Position numbers and translations under genes: made by a program | In this document: positions 8,836 to 17,061 of the stretch, one piece after another | Layout of the letters: each line of letters starts with the position of its first letter | Position numbering within the stretch: position 1 is the first letter of the stretch | The notes under the pieces: generated by a model | Seen by the model: only the letters and a program-made list of their open reading frames with translations | Database searches by the model: none | What the model was told of the DNA's origin: nothing | Assembly: GCF_000202635.1 (NCBI RefSeq) | Contig: NC_015125.1 | Span: 3,348,001-3,412,000, forward strand | From: Microbacterium testaceum StLB037 | Lineage (GTDB): Bacteria; Actinomycetota; Actinomycetes; Actinomycetales; Microbacteriaceae | Direction: 5' to 3' | Length of the DNA: 64,000 bases

Positions 8836-9891
8836 TCAGCCCTCGACGCTCTGCGGGGACGTCCCCGCGACCGCCTTCTCCAGACGCGGCACGAGGTGAT
8901 CGATGACGTACTTCTGGCTGAGCGGCGTGAGGAAGTAGATCGCGCCGGCGAGTTCGGCATCCGTGTACACCGCGCGTCCACCGGTGACCGCCGACAGCGA
9001 TCGCGTCGTGCCGAAGTCGAGGAGGTCGGGCAGCGACTCGGCGCTCTCGGTGGCGAAGACGATGACGTCCGCGTCGATGAGCGACATGGTCTCGCCCGAG
9101 ATGAGCGCCTGTGCGCCCTCCTGCTGGACGTACTTCTCCAGACCGGGGGTGATGACGAAGCCGAGGTCCGTCAGGAAGTCGGTGTTCAACCCGTCCGGGT
9201 ACACGTAGATGCTGCCCTCCCAGGGACCGCCCTGCGAGAAGGACGCCGTCTTCCCCGCGAACTCCGGGTGCGCCGCCGCGGCGGCCGCGTACTGCTCCTC
9301 GATGCCGGTGATGAGCTTCTCGCCCTCGGTGCTGCGTCCCATCGCCTGCGCGATCTGACGGGTCTGGCCCTTCCAGTCCGAGAAGTAGCGCTCGGCACCG
9401 GGGACGCTCGCGATCGTCGGAGCGATCGCGCTGAGCTTCGTGTAGTCGTCGGCGGTCATGTTGGCGTTCGTCCCCACGATGAGGTCCGGCTCGAGCGAGG
9501 CGATCTTCTCGAACTCGAAGCCGTCGGTGGCCGAGAGGACGGTGGGCTCGGCGCCGTTGAGCAGGTCGGTCGCCCACGGCCAGACGGCGTACGGCTGCTC
9601 GCCGTACCACTCGGTCGTCGCGATCGGGGGCGTGCCGAGCTCGAGCAGGATGTCCTGCTCGGTGAGGCCGACCACGACGACGCGCTGCGGCTCGGCCGCC
9701 ACGGTGGTCTCGCCGAACTGGTGGGTCACGGTGACGGGGAACGTGTCGCTCGGCTCGGTCGAATAGGTCGCGTTCTCGGCGACGGCCGTGGCGGTGCCGC
9801 CGCAGCCCGCGAGCAGGGCGGCGGTGACGGCAAGGACGGTGCCGAGCGCGGCGAGGCGCGCGGGGCGGGAGCGGTGGAGGGATCTGGGCAT
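8836..9891 (-). CDS. Ferric-siderophore-binding lipoprotein (FhuD/FecB family)
   Basis: The 351-residue precursor starts with a basic region and a hydrophobic stretch ending in the lipobox LLAGC (Cys about 30), so the mature protein is lipid-anchored outside the membrane. The rest fits the class III solute-binding fold: AAEPQRVVVVGLTEQDILLELG, then SLEPDLIVGTNANMTADDY, then GFVITPGLEKYV. It delivers iron chelates to the two permeases encoded downstream. It is the first gene of the operon; the ATG at 9891 follows an iron-regulator box at 9924-9942. The exact siderophore cannot be deduced. Confidence 0.93.
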   Translation of the reverse strand: MPRSLHRSRPARLAALGTVLAVTAALLAGCGGTATAVAENATYSTEPSDTFPVTVTHQFGETTVAAEPQRVVVVGLTEQDILLELGTPPIATTEWYGEQPYAVWPWATDLLNGAEPTVLSATDGFEFEKIASLEPDLIVGTNANMTADDYTKLSAIAPTIASVPGAERYFSDWKGQTRQIAQAMGRSTEGEKLITGIEEQYAAAAAAHPEFAGKTASFSQGGPWEGSIYVYPDGLNTDFLTDLGFVITPGLEKYVQQEGAQALISGETMSLIDADVIVFATESAESLPDLLDFGTTRSLSAVTGGRAVYTDAELAGAIYFLTPLSQKYVIDHLVPRLEKAVAGTSPQSVEG

Positions 9892-9923
9892 GGGAGCTCT
9901 CGGGTCAGCGGGATCGGGCGTCG

Positions 9924-9942
9924 CTAGGTTAGCCTTGCCTTA
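9924..9942. promoter_or_regulatory. IdeR/DtxR-type iron box in the divergent promoter
   Basis: The 19-base site CTAGGTTAGCCTTGCCTTA matches the published DtxR/IdeR consensus TTAGGTTAGSCTAACCTAA at 15 of 19 positions, with the left half nearly perfect. It lies 33 bases upstream of the binding-lipoprotein start and 33 bases before the AraC-family start, so an iron-loaded repressor here could close both promoters. Confidence 0.75.
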
Positions 9943-9974
9943 CTTTGGCCGCCATCGTCGTGAGGAGACATCCC

Positions 9975-10805
9975 GTGCTGATCGAGGACACGGTCATGTC
10001 GCGTGGCGAACACTCGGACCACGTGGATGCCGCCGACTCCGAGCCGCGTGTTCGCCAGTGGACATTCGCCGAGTTCGCCGTCACTTCGACACTCGTGGAC
10101 GGCGGCAGCGGCTTCGATCTGCACCGGCACGAGGAGGATCAGCTCGCCTGGATGGCATCCGGATCCATGGAGGTGTCGGTCGGGACCGACCGCTGGCACC
10201 TCCGTCGCGATCACGCGGCATGGATCCCCACCGGGGTGCTGCATGAGATGCGGTTCACCGAGCCCGGCGAACTCGTCAGCGCCTATGTCGATCAACGGCA
10301 TCGCCCGAGTCCAGCGGGGTGGAGTCGGGCGCGCGTGCTCGCCCTCGATCCGCTCGGCGGAGCGTTGCTGCGCTATCTCGCCGCCGGGGGCCGGTCCGAG
10401 AGGCGTCGGCAGGAGAGCTTCGCTCTGCTGAGCGATCTGGTCGCCGAAGCGCCCGTCTCCCGCGAGATCGTCGCGTTGCCGCAGGATCCGCGTGCCCGCG
10501 CGATCGCCGTCGCGCTCCTCGCCGCACCCGACGACGATCGCGATCTCGACGCGTGGGCGGCCCAGGCGGGTGTCAGTGCCAAGACCATCGCTCGTGCCTT
10601 CGTATCGGACACGGGGCGCACCTTCCGGGAGTGGAGGGTACGGGCGCGCCTGCATGTCGCGGTCGGCCTGCTCCTCCGAGGCGATCCCGTGCACGAGGTC
10701 GCGCTCGCGGTCGGCTACGACTCCGTCAGCAGCTTCATCTCCGCGTTCCGTGCTCGGTTCGGGGTGACCCCGGCGGCCTACGCCGGTCATCACCGACGCG
10801 CATGA
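9975..10805 (+). CDS. AraC-family transcriptional regulator with N-terminal cupin domain
   Basis: The 276-residue protein has an N-terminal cupin-like sensor region (RHEEDQLAWMASGSMEV, a His-x-Glu/Asp pattern, about 40-100) and a C-terminal AraC double helix-turn-helix (about 180-270: DLDAWAAQAGVSAKTIAR then VALAVGYDSVSSFISAFRAR). I chose GTG 9975 because GAGGAG at 9962-9967 stands at good distance; the longer frame would begin with a TTG inside the iron-box region. It is divergent from the siderophore operon and shares the intergenic region, so it probably activates that operon in response to a siderophore; this is inference from position. Confidence 0.85.
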   Translation: MLIEDTVMSRGEHSDHVDAADSEPRVRQWTFAEFAVTSTLVDGGSGFDLHRHEEDQLAWMASGSMEVSVGTDRWHLRRDHAAWIPTGVLHEMRFTEPGELVSAYVDQRHRPSPAGWSRARVLALDPLGGALLRYLAAGGRSERRRQESFALLSDLVAEAPVSREIVALPQDPRARAIAVALLAAPDDDRDLDAWAAQAGVSAKTIARAFVSDTGRTFREWRVRARLHVAVGLLLRGDPVHEVALAVGYDSVSSFISAFRARFGVTPAAYAGHHRRA

Positions 10806-10807
10806 GG

Positions 10808-10836
10808 AGGATCCCTCCATTCGATGGGGGCATCCT
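10808..10836 (+). terminator. Hairpin after the AraC gene
   Basis: AGGATCCCTCCAT and ATGGGGGCATCCT pair at 11 of 13 positions around a three-base loop, a few bases after the stop codon, followed by TTT. Confidence 0.5.
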
Positions 10837-10869
10837 TTGGCGGTGTCATCTGTACGCGCCCCGGGCTAC

Positions 10870-10875
10870 TAGGCT
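10870..10875 (+). promoter_or_regulatory. -10 element (TAGGCT) upstream of gltA, long leader
   Basis: TAGGCT fits TANNNT. If used, transcription starts near 10882 and the gltA mRNA has a leader of about 138 bases, unlike the leaderless pattern of many other genes here. I found no recognisable riboswitch in that leader. Confidence 0.4.
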
Positions 10876-11019
10876 GTAAAAGCACTGTGTTCGGGCAACC
10901 CTCCGAGCGTGTGCCGATCGTGAGGCCGCACTCGTGGCATCCCCCGGTCGAGAAAGGCTGCGGGTGCCTCCGCCCCCGTGGTCGATGAATTGGGCGACCA
11001 GAAATCGCAAGGAGGCGCG

Positions 11020-12315
11020 GTGAGCGACGCGGGAACGCAGAACGACAAGGCCACCCTTTCGGTGGGGGGCACCACCGCCGAATTCCCGGTCCTCCGGGGA
11101 ACGGACGGCATCCCGAGCATCGACATCGCGTCGCTGACGAAGCAGACCGGTCACACGACGCTCGACTACGGCTTCGTGAACACGGCGTCGACGAAGTCCG
11201 CCATCACGTACATCGACGGCGACCAGGGCATCCTGCGTTACCGCGGCTACCCGATCGAGCAGCTCGCGAAGAACAGCACCTACCTCGAGGTGGCATGGCT
11301 GCTCATCTACGGCGAGCTGCCCTCGGCATCCGAACTGGCGTCGTTCGACGAGCGCATCCGCCGCCACACGCTGCTGCACGAGGATCTCAAGCGTTTCTTC
11401 TCGTCGCTGCCCCCGACCGCGCACCCCATGTCGGTGCTGTCGGCGGCGACCGCGGCCCTCTCGACCTATTACGAGTCCGAGTCCGACCCGCACAACCCCG
11501 AGCACGTCGAGCTCAACACGGTCCGCATGCTCGCGAAGCTCCCCGTGATCGCGGCGTACGCGCACAAGAAGAGCATCGGGCAGGCCTTCCTGTACCCCGA
11601 CAACTCGCTCGGCTTCGTCGACAACTTCCTCAAGCTGAACTTCGGCGTGCTGAGCGAGATCTACGAGGTCAACCCGGTCATGACGAAGGCGCTCGACCTC
11701 CTTCTCATGCTCCACGCGGACCACGAGCAGAACGCCTCGACCTCGACCGTGCGCCTGGTCGGCTCGACCGGTGCCAACCAGTTCGCGTCGATCTCCGCCG
11801 GCATCCAGGCCCTTTCCGGCCCGCTTCACGGTGGCGCCAACGAGGCCGTGCTCCAGATGCTCGGCCGCATCCGCGACTCCGGCGAGAGCGTCGAACGCTT
11901 CGTCGAGCGGGTGAAGAACAAAGAAGAGGGCGTCAAGCTCATGGGCTTCGGCCACCGGGTCTACAAGAACTACGACCCGCGCGCCAAGCTCGTCAAGGAA
12001 GCGGCCGACGAGGTCCTCGAAGCCCTCGGCGTCAGCGACCCGCTCCTCGACCTCGCCAAGGAGCTCGAGCAGATCGCTCTGCAGGACGACTACTTCAAGG
12101 AGCGTCGCCTGTACCCGAACGTCGATTTCTACACCGGCGTCATCTACAAGGCGATGGGTTTCCCCACGCGCATGTTCACCGTGCTGTTCGCCATCGGGCG
12201 TCTTCCCGGCTGGCTCGCGCAGTGGCGCGAGGCCATCACCGACCCGCAGACCAAGATCGGTCGCCCGCAGCAGCTGTACACGGGCGCCGCGGAGCGGAAC
12301 TACCCCGGGGTCTGA
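11020..12315 (+). CDS. gltA: Citrate synthase (type II)
   Basis: The 431-residue enzyme condenses oxaloacetate and acetyl-CoA to citrate, the entry reaction of the TCA cycle. Catalytic regions are clear: LHGGANEAV and GFGHRVYKNYDPRAK hold the two catalytic His, and DFYTGVIYKAMGFP contains the active-site Asp region near the C-terminus. Length and the N-terminal beta region (ATLSVGGTTAEFPVLRGTDG) fit type II hexameric enzymes. The frame is open up to 10978, but GTG 11020 is preceded by AAGGAGG at 11009-11015, a perfect binding site at ideal distance, so I use it. It stands alone between a hairpin after the AraC gene and its own terminator at 12326-12361. Confidence 0.96.
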   Translation: MSDAGTQNDKATLSVGGTTAEFPVLRGTDGIPSIDIASLTKQTGHTTLDYGFVNTASTKSAITYIDGDQGILRYRGYPIEQLAKNSTYLEVAWLLIYGELPSASELASFDERIRRHTLLHEDLKRFFSSLPPTAHPMSVLSAATAALSTYYESESDPHNPEHVELNTVRMLAKLPVIAAYAHKKSIGQAFLYPDNSLGFVDNFLKLNFGVLSEIYEVNPVMTKALDLLLMLHADHEQNASTSTVRLVGSTGANQFASISAGIQALSGPLHGGANEAVLQMLGRIRDSGESVERFVERVKNKEEGVKLMGFGHRVYKNYDPRAKLVKEAADEVLEALGVSDPLLDLAKELEQIALQDDYFKERRLYPNVDFYTGVIYKAMGFPTRMFTVLFAIGRLPGWLAQWREAITDPQTKIGRPQQLYTGAAERNYPGV

Positions 12316-12325
12316 CCCTCACACG

Positions 12326-12361
12326 GAACGCCCCATCCCTCTCGCGAGGGGCGGGGCGTTC
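12326..12361 (+). terminator. Terminator after gltA
   Basis: Perfect arms GAACGCCCC and GGGGCGTTC enclose a second small stem (CCCTC/GAGGG), directly behind the gltA stop codon. Confidence 0.75.
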
Positions 12362-12439
12362 AGCTGTACGCCGCGGTGTGCGGCGGGCGATGCCCCCAGC
12401 AGCGGGCGGACCCCGGCGGCGGCGGGCGGACCCCGCGAT

Positions 12440-12502
12440 AAACGCCGTCCGTGTCGAGACACGCGGTGGCGCGGCGTGTATCGGCAGGAACGGCGTTTAT
12501 CG
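12440..12502 (+). repeat. 63-bp palindromic repeat, copy 1
   Basis: The arms GATAAACGCCGT (12437-12448) and ACGGCGTTTATC (12490-12501) are perfect inverted repeats. An inner palindrome GTGTCGAGACAC follows the left arm. The same 63-base unit occurs at 13372-13434 in the same orientation with 52 of 63 bases identical. Differences cluster in a 12-base spacer while the arms and the CGAGACACGCGGTG block are conserved, as expected for a REP-like element or a protein-binding site. Just upstream, GCGGGCGGACCCCG occurs twice in tandem (about 12406-12436). Confidence 0.8.
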
Positions 12503-12551
12503 GGGAAGGAGAGGGATGCCGCGACCCGCGGCCGCGGTGACGGAGCCCCGG

Positions 12552-12557
12552 TAGGGT
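12552..12557 (+). promoter_or_regulatory. -10 element (TAGGGT) of ddaH, leaderless layout
   Basis: TAGGGT ends six bases before the ATG at 12564, which puts the expected transcription start on the start codon. Confidence 0.5.
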
Positions 12558-12563
12558 CGGGGC

Positions 12564-13349
12564 ATGTCGCGTCTTCTCGTCCGCCGCCCCTCGCCGCTGC
12601 TCGCCGAAGGGGAACTGACCCATCTGGATCGCGTCCCCGTGGACGCGGACCTCGCCCTCGCCCAGTGGCGCGGCTACGTCGATGTGTTCCGCTCGCGTGG
12701 GTGGGACGTGATCGAGATCGCGCCCGCCGATGATCAGCCCGACGGTGTGTTCGTGGAGGACGCTGTCGTGGTGTTCGGCGACCTCGCGGTGCTCTGTCGC
12801 GCGGGAGCCGCATCGCGTCGCGGCGAGGCCGAGAGCGTCCGCGCCGGGGTGCTGGCATCCGGAATCGACCTCGCCGAGATCGTCGAACCCGGAACGCTCG
12901 ACGGGGGTGACGTGCTGAAGGTCGGGAGCACCGTGTACGTCGGCGCGTCGTCGCGGACGAACGCCGCGGGCATCGCGCAGCTGCGTGCGCTCCTCGAGCC
13001 GCGCGGGTGGGAGGTGCGCGAGATCCCGGTGACGAAGGTGCTGCACCTGAAGTCGGGTGTGACGGCGCTTCCCGACGGCACCGTGATCGGGTTCGAGCCG
13101 CTCGTGGACGACCCCGCCCTGTTCCCGGTGTTCCAGGGCGTCTCGGAAGAGCACGGTACCGCTGTGGTCGTGCTGGACGAGGGCACCGTTCTGATGTCGT
13201 CCGACGCTCCCGAGACCGCCGCCGCGCACCGCGCCCGGGGCCTCGAGGTCGTGACCGTCGACGTCAGCGAGTTCGAGAAGCTCGAGGGCTGCGTCACCTG
13301 CCTGTCGGTGCGCCTCCGCGACGGAGACGCACCGAGGGCGGCGGGGTAG
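12564..13349 (+). CDS. ddaH: Dimethylargininase (DDAH), guanidino-group hydrolase
   Basis: This 261-residue protein belongs to the amidinotransferase/dimethylarginine dimethylaminohydrolase superfamily, which cleaves methylated arginines to citrulline and methylamines with a covalent Cys intermediate. The family pattern is complete: GVFVEDAVVVF (substrate-binding acids), TLDGGDVLKVG, LHLKSGVTALPDG with the catalytic His, and EGCVTCLSVRLR near the C-terminus, where one of the Cys is the nucleophile. Length matches bacterial DDAH. It has its own -10 box and no leader, and it is flanked on both sides by copies of the 63-bp repeat. Arginine deiminase or another guanidine substrate is an alternative; methylated arginine is preferred on length and motifs. 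Confidence 0.88.
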   Translation: MSRLLVRRPSPLLAEGELTHLDRVPVDADLALAQWRGYVDVFRSRGWDVIEIAPADDQPDGVFVEDAVVVFGDLAVLCRAGAASRRGEAESVRAGVLASGIDLAEIVEPGTLDGGDVLKVGSTVYVGASSRTNAAGIAQLRALLEPRGWEVREIPVTKVLHLKSGVTALPDGTVIGFEPLVDDPALFPVFQGVSEEHGTAVVVLDEGTVLMSSDAPETAAAHRARGLEVVTVDVSEFEKLEGCVTCLSVRLRDGDAPRAAG

Positions 13350-13371
13350 GGCCCGGCGCCCCCGGAACGAG

Positions 13372-13434
13372 AAACGCCGATCGTGCCGAGACACGCGGTG
13401 AGGTAGCGAGTCTCGACAGGGACGGCGTTTATCG
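13372..13434 (+). repeat. 63-bp palindromic repeat, copy 2
   Basis: Same length and orientation as copy 1. AAACGCCG, GTGCCGAGACACGCGGTG and ACGGCGTTTATCG are kept, the 12-base spacer differs. The outer left arm is less perfect here (GAGAAACGCCG). It sits between the convergent ends of ddaH and dapD and may also serve as a hairpin between them. Confidence 0.78.
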
Positions 13435-13443
13435 ACCGGGGGA

Positions 13444-14355
13444 TCAGGCGTGCAGCGCCTCGTTCAGCGTGACGCCGACGCCGGCGCGCGCCGACGCCTC
13501 GACGGCCCCGGTGAGCGAGTTCCGACGGAACAGGATGCCGTTGCGCCCGGACAGCTCGCCGGCCTTGACCGTCTCGTCGCCGACCTTCACCTTGGTACCG
13601 GCCGTGACGTAGAGACCCGCCTCGACCACGCAGTCATCGCCGAGAGAGATGCCGATGCCGGCATTGGCGCCGAGAAGCGTGCGCGCGCCGATCGAGACGC
13701 GGTGCGTGCCGCCGCCCGAGAGCGTCCCCATGATCGACGCGCCGCCACCGATGTCGGTGCCGTCGCCGATCACGACACCCTGGGAGACGCGCCCCTCGAT
13801 CATCGAGGAGCCGAGCGTGCCGGCGTTGAAGTTGACGAAGCCCTCGTGCATGACGGTCGTGCCGGGGGAGAGGTGCGCGCCCAGGCGCACGCGCGAGGCG
13901 TCGGCGATGCGGACGCCCGCGGGAAGGACGTAGTCGGTGAGGCGCGGGAACTTGTCGAGCCCCTGGAGCTGGATGCCGTGGCGCTTCAGCTGCGGCAGCA
14001 GCCGGGCCGCGTCGTCGGGGTGCATCGGACCGGCGTTCGTCCACGCGACGTTCGGGAGGTGCCCGAAGATGCCGTCGAGGTTGATCTCGTTGGGGCGCAC
14101 GAGCAGGTGGGAGAGGGCGTGCAGGCGCAGGTAGGCGTCGGCGGTGGAAGCGGGCGCCGCGTCGATGTCGATCGTGAGCGACACGGCCTCGACGCGCACG
14201 TTGCGCCGTTCGTCCGAACCCGCCTGAGCGGCCAGGTCGGGGGAGAGCTCGGCGTCGTCGCCGAGAACGGGACGGGGGAACCACGCGTCGAGGACGGTGC
14301 CTCCCTCGGTGATCGTCGAGAGTCCGGCACCGCTGATTCGTCGTTCGTTGCTCAC
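13444..14355 (-). CDS. dapD: Tetrahydrodipicolinate N-succinyltransferase DapD (actinobacterial type)
   Basis: The 303-residue enzyme transfers succinyl from succinyl-CoA to tetrahydrodipicolinate in lysine/diaminopimelate synthesis. After an alpha/beta N-terminal domain (about 1-130) comes a left-handed beta-helix of hexapeptide repeats: [35 protein letters not shown] and [19 protein letters not shown]. The [20 protein letters not shown] stretch is the acceptor-site loop of the family. GTG 14355 is preceded on its strand by TAGCCT with a six-base gap, again a leaderless layout. dapE is divergent from it across 44 bp, so both pathway genes share one short promoter region. Confidence 0.95.
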   Translation of the reverse strand: MSNERRISGAGLSTITEGGTVLDAWFPRPVLGDDAELSPDLAAQAGSDERRNVRVEAVSLTIDIDAAPASTADAYLRLHALSHLLVRPNEINLDGIFGHLPNVAWTNAGPMHPDDAARLLPQLKRHGIQLQGLDKFPRLTDYVLPAGVRIADASRVRLGAHLSPGTTVMHEGFVNFNAGTLGSSMIEGRVSQGVVIGDGTDIGGGASIMGTLSGGGTHRVSIGARTLLGANAGIGISLGDDCVVEAGLYVTAGTKVKVGDETVKAGELSGRNGILFRRNSLTGAVEASARAGVGVTLNEALHA

Positions 14356-14361
14356 CGCTCC

Positions 14362-14367
14362 AGGCTA
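14362..14367 (-). promoter_or_regulatory. -10 element (TAGCCT) of dapD, leaderless layout
   Basis: Read on the minus strand, TAGCCT ends six bases before the GTG at 14355. It is back to back with the dapE -10 box at 14387-14392. Confidence 0.5.
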
Positions 14368-14386
14368 CCGGCGGCAGCACGCTCGG

Positions 14387-14392
14387 TAGGAT
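14387..14392 (+). promoter_or_regulatory. -10 element (TAGGAT) of dapE, leaderless layout
   Basis: TAGGAT ends seven bases before ATG 14400; this favours ATG 14400 over the GTG at 14394 as the start. Confidence 0.5.
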
Positions 14393-14399
14393 CGTGGGC

Positions 14400-15476
14400 A
14401 TGTCGCCGCTCGATCTCTCGTCTTCCTCGCTCGACCTCACGCGCGCCATCTGCGACATCCCGAGCGTCTCCGGCGATGAGACGACACTCGCGGACGCCAT
14501 CGCCTCAGCTCTCGCCAGCTACGACCACCTCGAGGTCATCCGCGACGGCGACACGATCGTCGCGCGCACGAACCTCGGTCGAGCGCGGCGGGTCGTGATC
14601 GCGGGACACATCGACACGGTCCCCATCAACCGCAATCTGCCGGTCGAGGACCGCGAGATCGACGGGGAGGCCTTCCTCTGGGGCCGCGGGACGGTCGACA
14701 TGAAGGCCGGCGTCGCCGTGCAGCTCAAGCTCGCCGCCGAACTGGTCGCCCCCTCGGTCGACATCACCTGGATGTGGTATGACCACGAAGAAGTCGATTC
14801 CTCGCTCAACGGTCTCGGCCGGCTGTCGCGGAACCGACCCGACCTGTTCGTCGGCGACTTCGCGATCCTCGGGGAGCCGAGCAACGGCGAGGTCGAAGGC
14901 GGCTGCAACGGCACGCTTCGGGCGATCGTGCGCACCGACGGCGTCCGCGCGCACAGCGCCCGCTCCTGGATCGGTGAGAACGCGATCCACAAGGCGGCTC
15001 CGATCCTCGCGCGTCTCGCGGAGTACCGCGCCCGCGAGATCGAGGTCGAGGGGCTGCTCTACCGCGAGGGACTGAACGCCGTGAAGATCGTCGGCGGAGT
15101 CGCGGGCAACGTGATCCCGGATGCCTGCGAGGTCCAGGTCAACTACCGGTTCGCCCCGAGCCGCGACGCGGCAGGCGCCGAACGCGTCGTGCGCGACGTC
15201 TTCACCGGCTTCGACGTCGAGTTCGTCGACATCGCCGAAGGGGCGCGACCCGGTCTCGATGCGCCCCTCGCGCAGGAATTCGTCGCGGCGGTCGGGGCCA
15301 CCCCTCGGCCGAAGTACGGGTGGACCGATGTCGCCCGCTTCTCGGCCCTGGGCATCCCGGCGGTCAACTACGGACCCGGTGACCCGCATCTCGCCCACCA
15401 CGACGAAGAGCGGGTGGCCGTGGCGCAGATCGACGCGGTCGAGCGCGGACTGCGCGCGTGGCTGAGCGGGTCGTGA
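14400..15476 (+). CDS. dapE: Succinyl-diaminopimelate desuccinylase DapE (M20 peptidase family)
   Basis: The 358-residue zinc hydrolase releases succinate from N-succinyl-LL-diaminopimelate, the step after DapC. Metal and catalytic residues are visible in order: GHIDTVPIN (His and Asp), [11 protein letters not shown] (bridging Asp), YDHEEVDS (catalytic Glu and ligand Glu), [13 protein letters not shown] (ligand), and a C-terminal HHDEERV (His ligand). The dimerisation domain, about 175-285, lies between. ATG 14400 is chosen because of the -10 box seven bases upstream. The stop overlaps the GTG of the next gene (GTGA), so the membrane protein downstream is co-transcribed. Confidence 0.95.
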   Translation: MSPLDLSSSSLDLTRAICDIPSVSGDETTLADAIASALASYDHLEVIRDGDTIVARTNLGRARRVVIAGHIDTVPINRNLPVEDREIDGEAFLWGRGTVDMKAGVAVQLKLAAELVAPSVDITWMWYDHEEVDSSLNGLGRLSRNRPDLFVGDFAILGEPSNGEVEGGCNGTLRAIVRTDGVRAHSARSWIGENAIHKAAPILARLAEYRAREIEVEGLLYREGLNAVKIVGGVAGNVIPDACEVQVNYRFAPSRDAAGAERVVRDVFTGFDVEFVDIAEGARPGLDAPLAQEFVAAVGATPRPKYGWTDVARFSALGIPAVNYGPGDPHLAHHDEERVAVAQIDAVERGLRAWLSGS

Positions 15477-16696
15477 CCACCGAGGTCGCGGCATTCGGAA
15501 CCCTCCGGGGGTGGGCGCGCCTGCCCGTGGCGGCGCGCATCGCGCTCATCTACGTCGCGGCGCGCGTCGTCACGACGATCTTCTTCCTCCTGGCTGCCGG
15601 GATGTCCGGGCCCACGTCGCGTTTCGGCGTCGAGCCGGCGCTCGGTCAACTGGCCCTCGGCTGGGACGCGCAGTGGTACTGGTTGGCGGCGCTGTCTGGG
15701 TACCCGTCCGTCCTTCCGCTCAACGCGGCGGGTGCGGTGTCCGAGAATGCCTGGGCCTTCCTCCCGGTCTACCCGTACCTGTCGGCGGGAGTGGGCGCCT
15801 TCCTCGGTTCGTGGGGCGCGGGAGGCGTGGCCATCGCCCTCCTGTCCGGTTACGGTGCGAGTCTCGCGCTCCATGCGCTGCTGCGCGATCGCCTGGGCGA
15901 TGCCGCGGCGACGTGGGCGGTCGTCTTCTTCGCCGCGGGGCCGCTGGCCGCGATGTTCCAGGTGGGGTACGCGGAGTCGCTCTTCCTGCTCCTGCTGTTC
16001 GTCGCCCTGCGCTGCGTGCAGCGCCGGCGGTGGGGATGGCTCTACGCCCTGATTCCCGTGATGGGCTTCACCCGCCCGGGTATCCTCGCCTTCGCCCTCT
16101 TCCTCGGGCTCTACGGCATCCATCGATTCCTTCGCCGTCGGAGCGATCCGCTTCCGCGCCGCGAGATCGTGCACATCGTCGCGCTCGGCGTGGTCAGCGT
16201 GGTCGTCGGCTTCGCCTGGCAGGTGATCGCCGGGCTCGTCACGGGAGACGCCGGGGCGTACCTCGCGACGGAGCTGGCGTGGCGCCGCAACTGGATCGCT
16301 GACGCGAGCGGTCACTTCGTCCCCGTCGAAGGCTTCGTGCAGGCGGCGGCGTTCTGGTTCACGCAGTGGGGACTCGGCCCGTGGGCGGGGTACATCGCGC
16401 TCGTGATCCTCGTCATCGGAATCACCCTCGCGCTCCTTTTCGCCCGCCCGGTCCGGCGGCTCGGCGTCGAGATCCGCCTGTGGTCCGCCAGCTACCTGGT
16501 CTACCTGCTTCTCGTGTTCTTCCCGCAGTCGAGCATCTTCCGGCTCCTCCTGCCCGTGTCGCCGCTGTGGGGCGCATTCGCGGTGCCGCGCTCGACCGGC
16601 TGGCGCGCGGGCGTTCTCGCCCTCGCCCTGCTGGGGCAGTGGTGGTGGATCTACAACATGTACGCCCTCGGGAACACGTACTGGCAGATTCCCTGA
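15473..16696 (+). CDS. Multi-pass membrane glycosyltransferase-like protein (PIG-V/GT-C mannosyltransferase type)
   Basis: The 407-residue product has about ten hydrophobic segments. The extracytoplasmic loop after the first one contains [17 protein letters not shown], and further on [12 protein letters not shown]. The WDaqWYw...FLPvYP pattern is that of PIG-V-like mannosyltransferases of the GT-C group, which use polyprenyl-linked sugars. Start: GTG 15473 overlaps the dapE stop (GTGA); GTG 15458 in the same frame is possible too. Coupling to dapE might reflect shared use in cell-envelope synthesis, but this is inference. Substrate unknown. Confidence 0.75.
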   Translation: MTTEVAAFGTLRGWARLPVAARIALIYVAARVVTTIFFLLAAGMSGPTSRFGVEPALGQLALGWDAQWYWLAALSGYPSVLPLNAAGAVSENAWAFLPVYPYLSAGVGAFLGSWGAGGVAIALLSGYGASLALHALLRDRLGDAAATWAVVFFAAGPLAAMFQVGYAESLFLLLLFVALRCVQRRRWGWLYALIPVMGFTRPGILAFALFLGLYGIHRFLRRRSDPLPRREIVHIVALGVVSVVVGFAWQVIAGLVTGDAGAYLATELAWRRNWIADASGHFVPVEGFVQAAAFWFTQWGLGPWAGYIALVILVIGITLALLFARPVRRLGVEIRLWSASYLVYLLLVFFPQSSIFRLLLPVSPLWGAFAVPRSTGWRAGVLALALLGQWWWIYNMYALGNTYWQIP

Positions 16697-16714
16697 CGGA
16701 TGCCGTGTGGCCTC

Positions 16715-16740
16715 GCGTGGCGCGCGACCACGCGCCACGC
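16715..16740 (+). terminator. Hairpin after the membrane mannosyltransferase-like gene
   Basis: Perfect ten-base arms GCGTGGCGCG and CGCGCCACGC with a six-base loop, 19 bases behind the stop codon; no T-run follows. Confidence 0.6.
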
Positions 16741-16750
16741 CCGCTACCGG

Positions 16751-16756
16751 TAAACT
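16751..16756 (+). promoter_or_regulatory. -10 element (TAAACT) of the DUF3117 gene
   Basis: TAAACT is a near-ideal -10 box. It would start the transcript near 16763 and leave a short leader with AAAAGGGGG before ATG 16789. Confidence 0.55.
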
Positions 16757-16788
16757 GTCAGGAGACCAACGACGAAAAGGGGGCCGCG

Positions 16789-16962
16789 ATGGCAGCCATG
16801 AAGCCGCGAACCGGTGACGGACCGATGGAGGCCGTGAAGGAGGGCCGGCTGATCATCGTGCGCGTGCCGCTCGAGGGTGGCGGGCGACTCGTCGTCTCGG
16901 TGAACGACGCCGAGGCGAAGGAACTGCACGACGTGCTCGGTGGGGTCGTCAACGCATCCTGA
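16789..16962 (+). CDS. DUF3117 family protein (57 residues)
   Basis: A 57-residue protein starting MAAMKPRTGDGPMEA and continuing with a short beta-rich segment (RLIIVRVPLEGGGRLVVSV) and a C-terminal helix. This is the DUF3117 family, present in nearly all actinobacteria with almost the same length and N-terminus; the function is unknown. It has its own promoter (TAAACT at 16751), a purine-rich AAAAGGGGG ribosome site, and a strong terminator right behind it, so it is a single-gene unit that is probably well expressed. The order DUF3117, O-methyltransferase, TatB, Mrp is similar in mycobacteria. Confidence 0.92.
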   Translation: MAAMKPRTGDGPMEAVKEGRLIIVRVPLEGGGRLVVSVNDAEAKELHDVLGGVVNAS

Positions 16963-16972
16963 TGCATCTTCA

Positions 16973-17012
16973 CGAAGAGAAGGCCGGTCCCTCGGGGCCG
17001 GCCTTCTCTTCG
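16973..17012 (+). terminator. Strong terminator after the DUF3117 gene
   Basis: The 15-base perfect arms CGAAGAGAAGGCCGG and CCGGCCTTCTCTTCG stand ten bases behind the stop codon; the loop is ten bases. It can also act on the convergent O-methyltransferase gene. Confidence 0.85.
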
Positions 17013-17061
17013 TCGTGGTGAGCGTTGGAGCTCCGCGGGTGAGCCGCGGGGTGGAGCGCTG

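Noticed and set aside
6728..9610. A 960-codon open frame through the permease and binding-protein genes
   Set aside because: Only the part from GTG 7777 encodes a FecCD permease; upstream it is an Arg-rich shadow of two real genes.
10978..11019. Longer citrate synthase start
   Set aside because: AAGGAGG at 11009-11015 would lie inside the coding sequence; GTG 11020 is at perfect distance.
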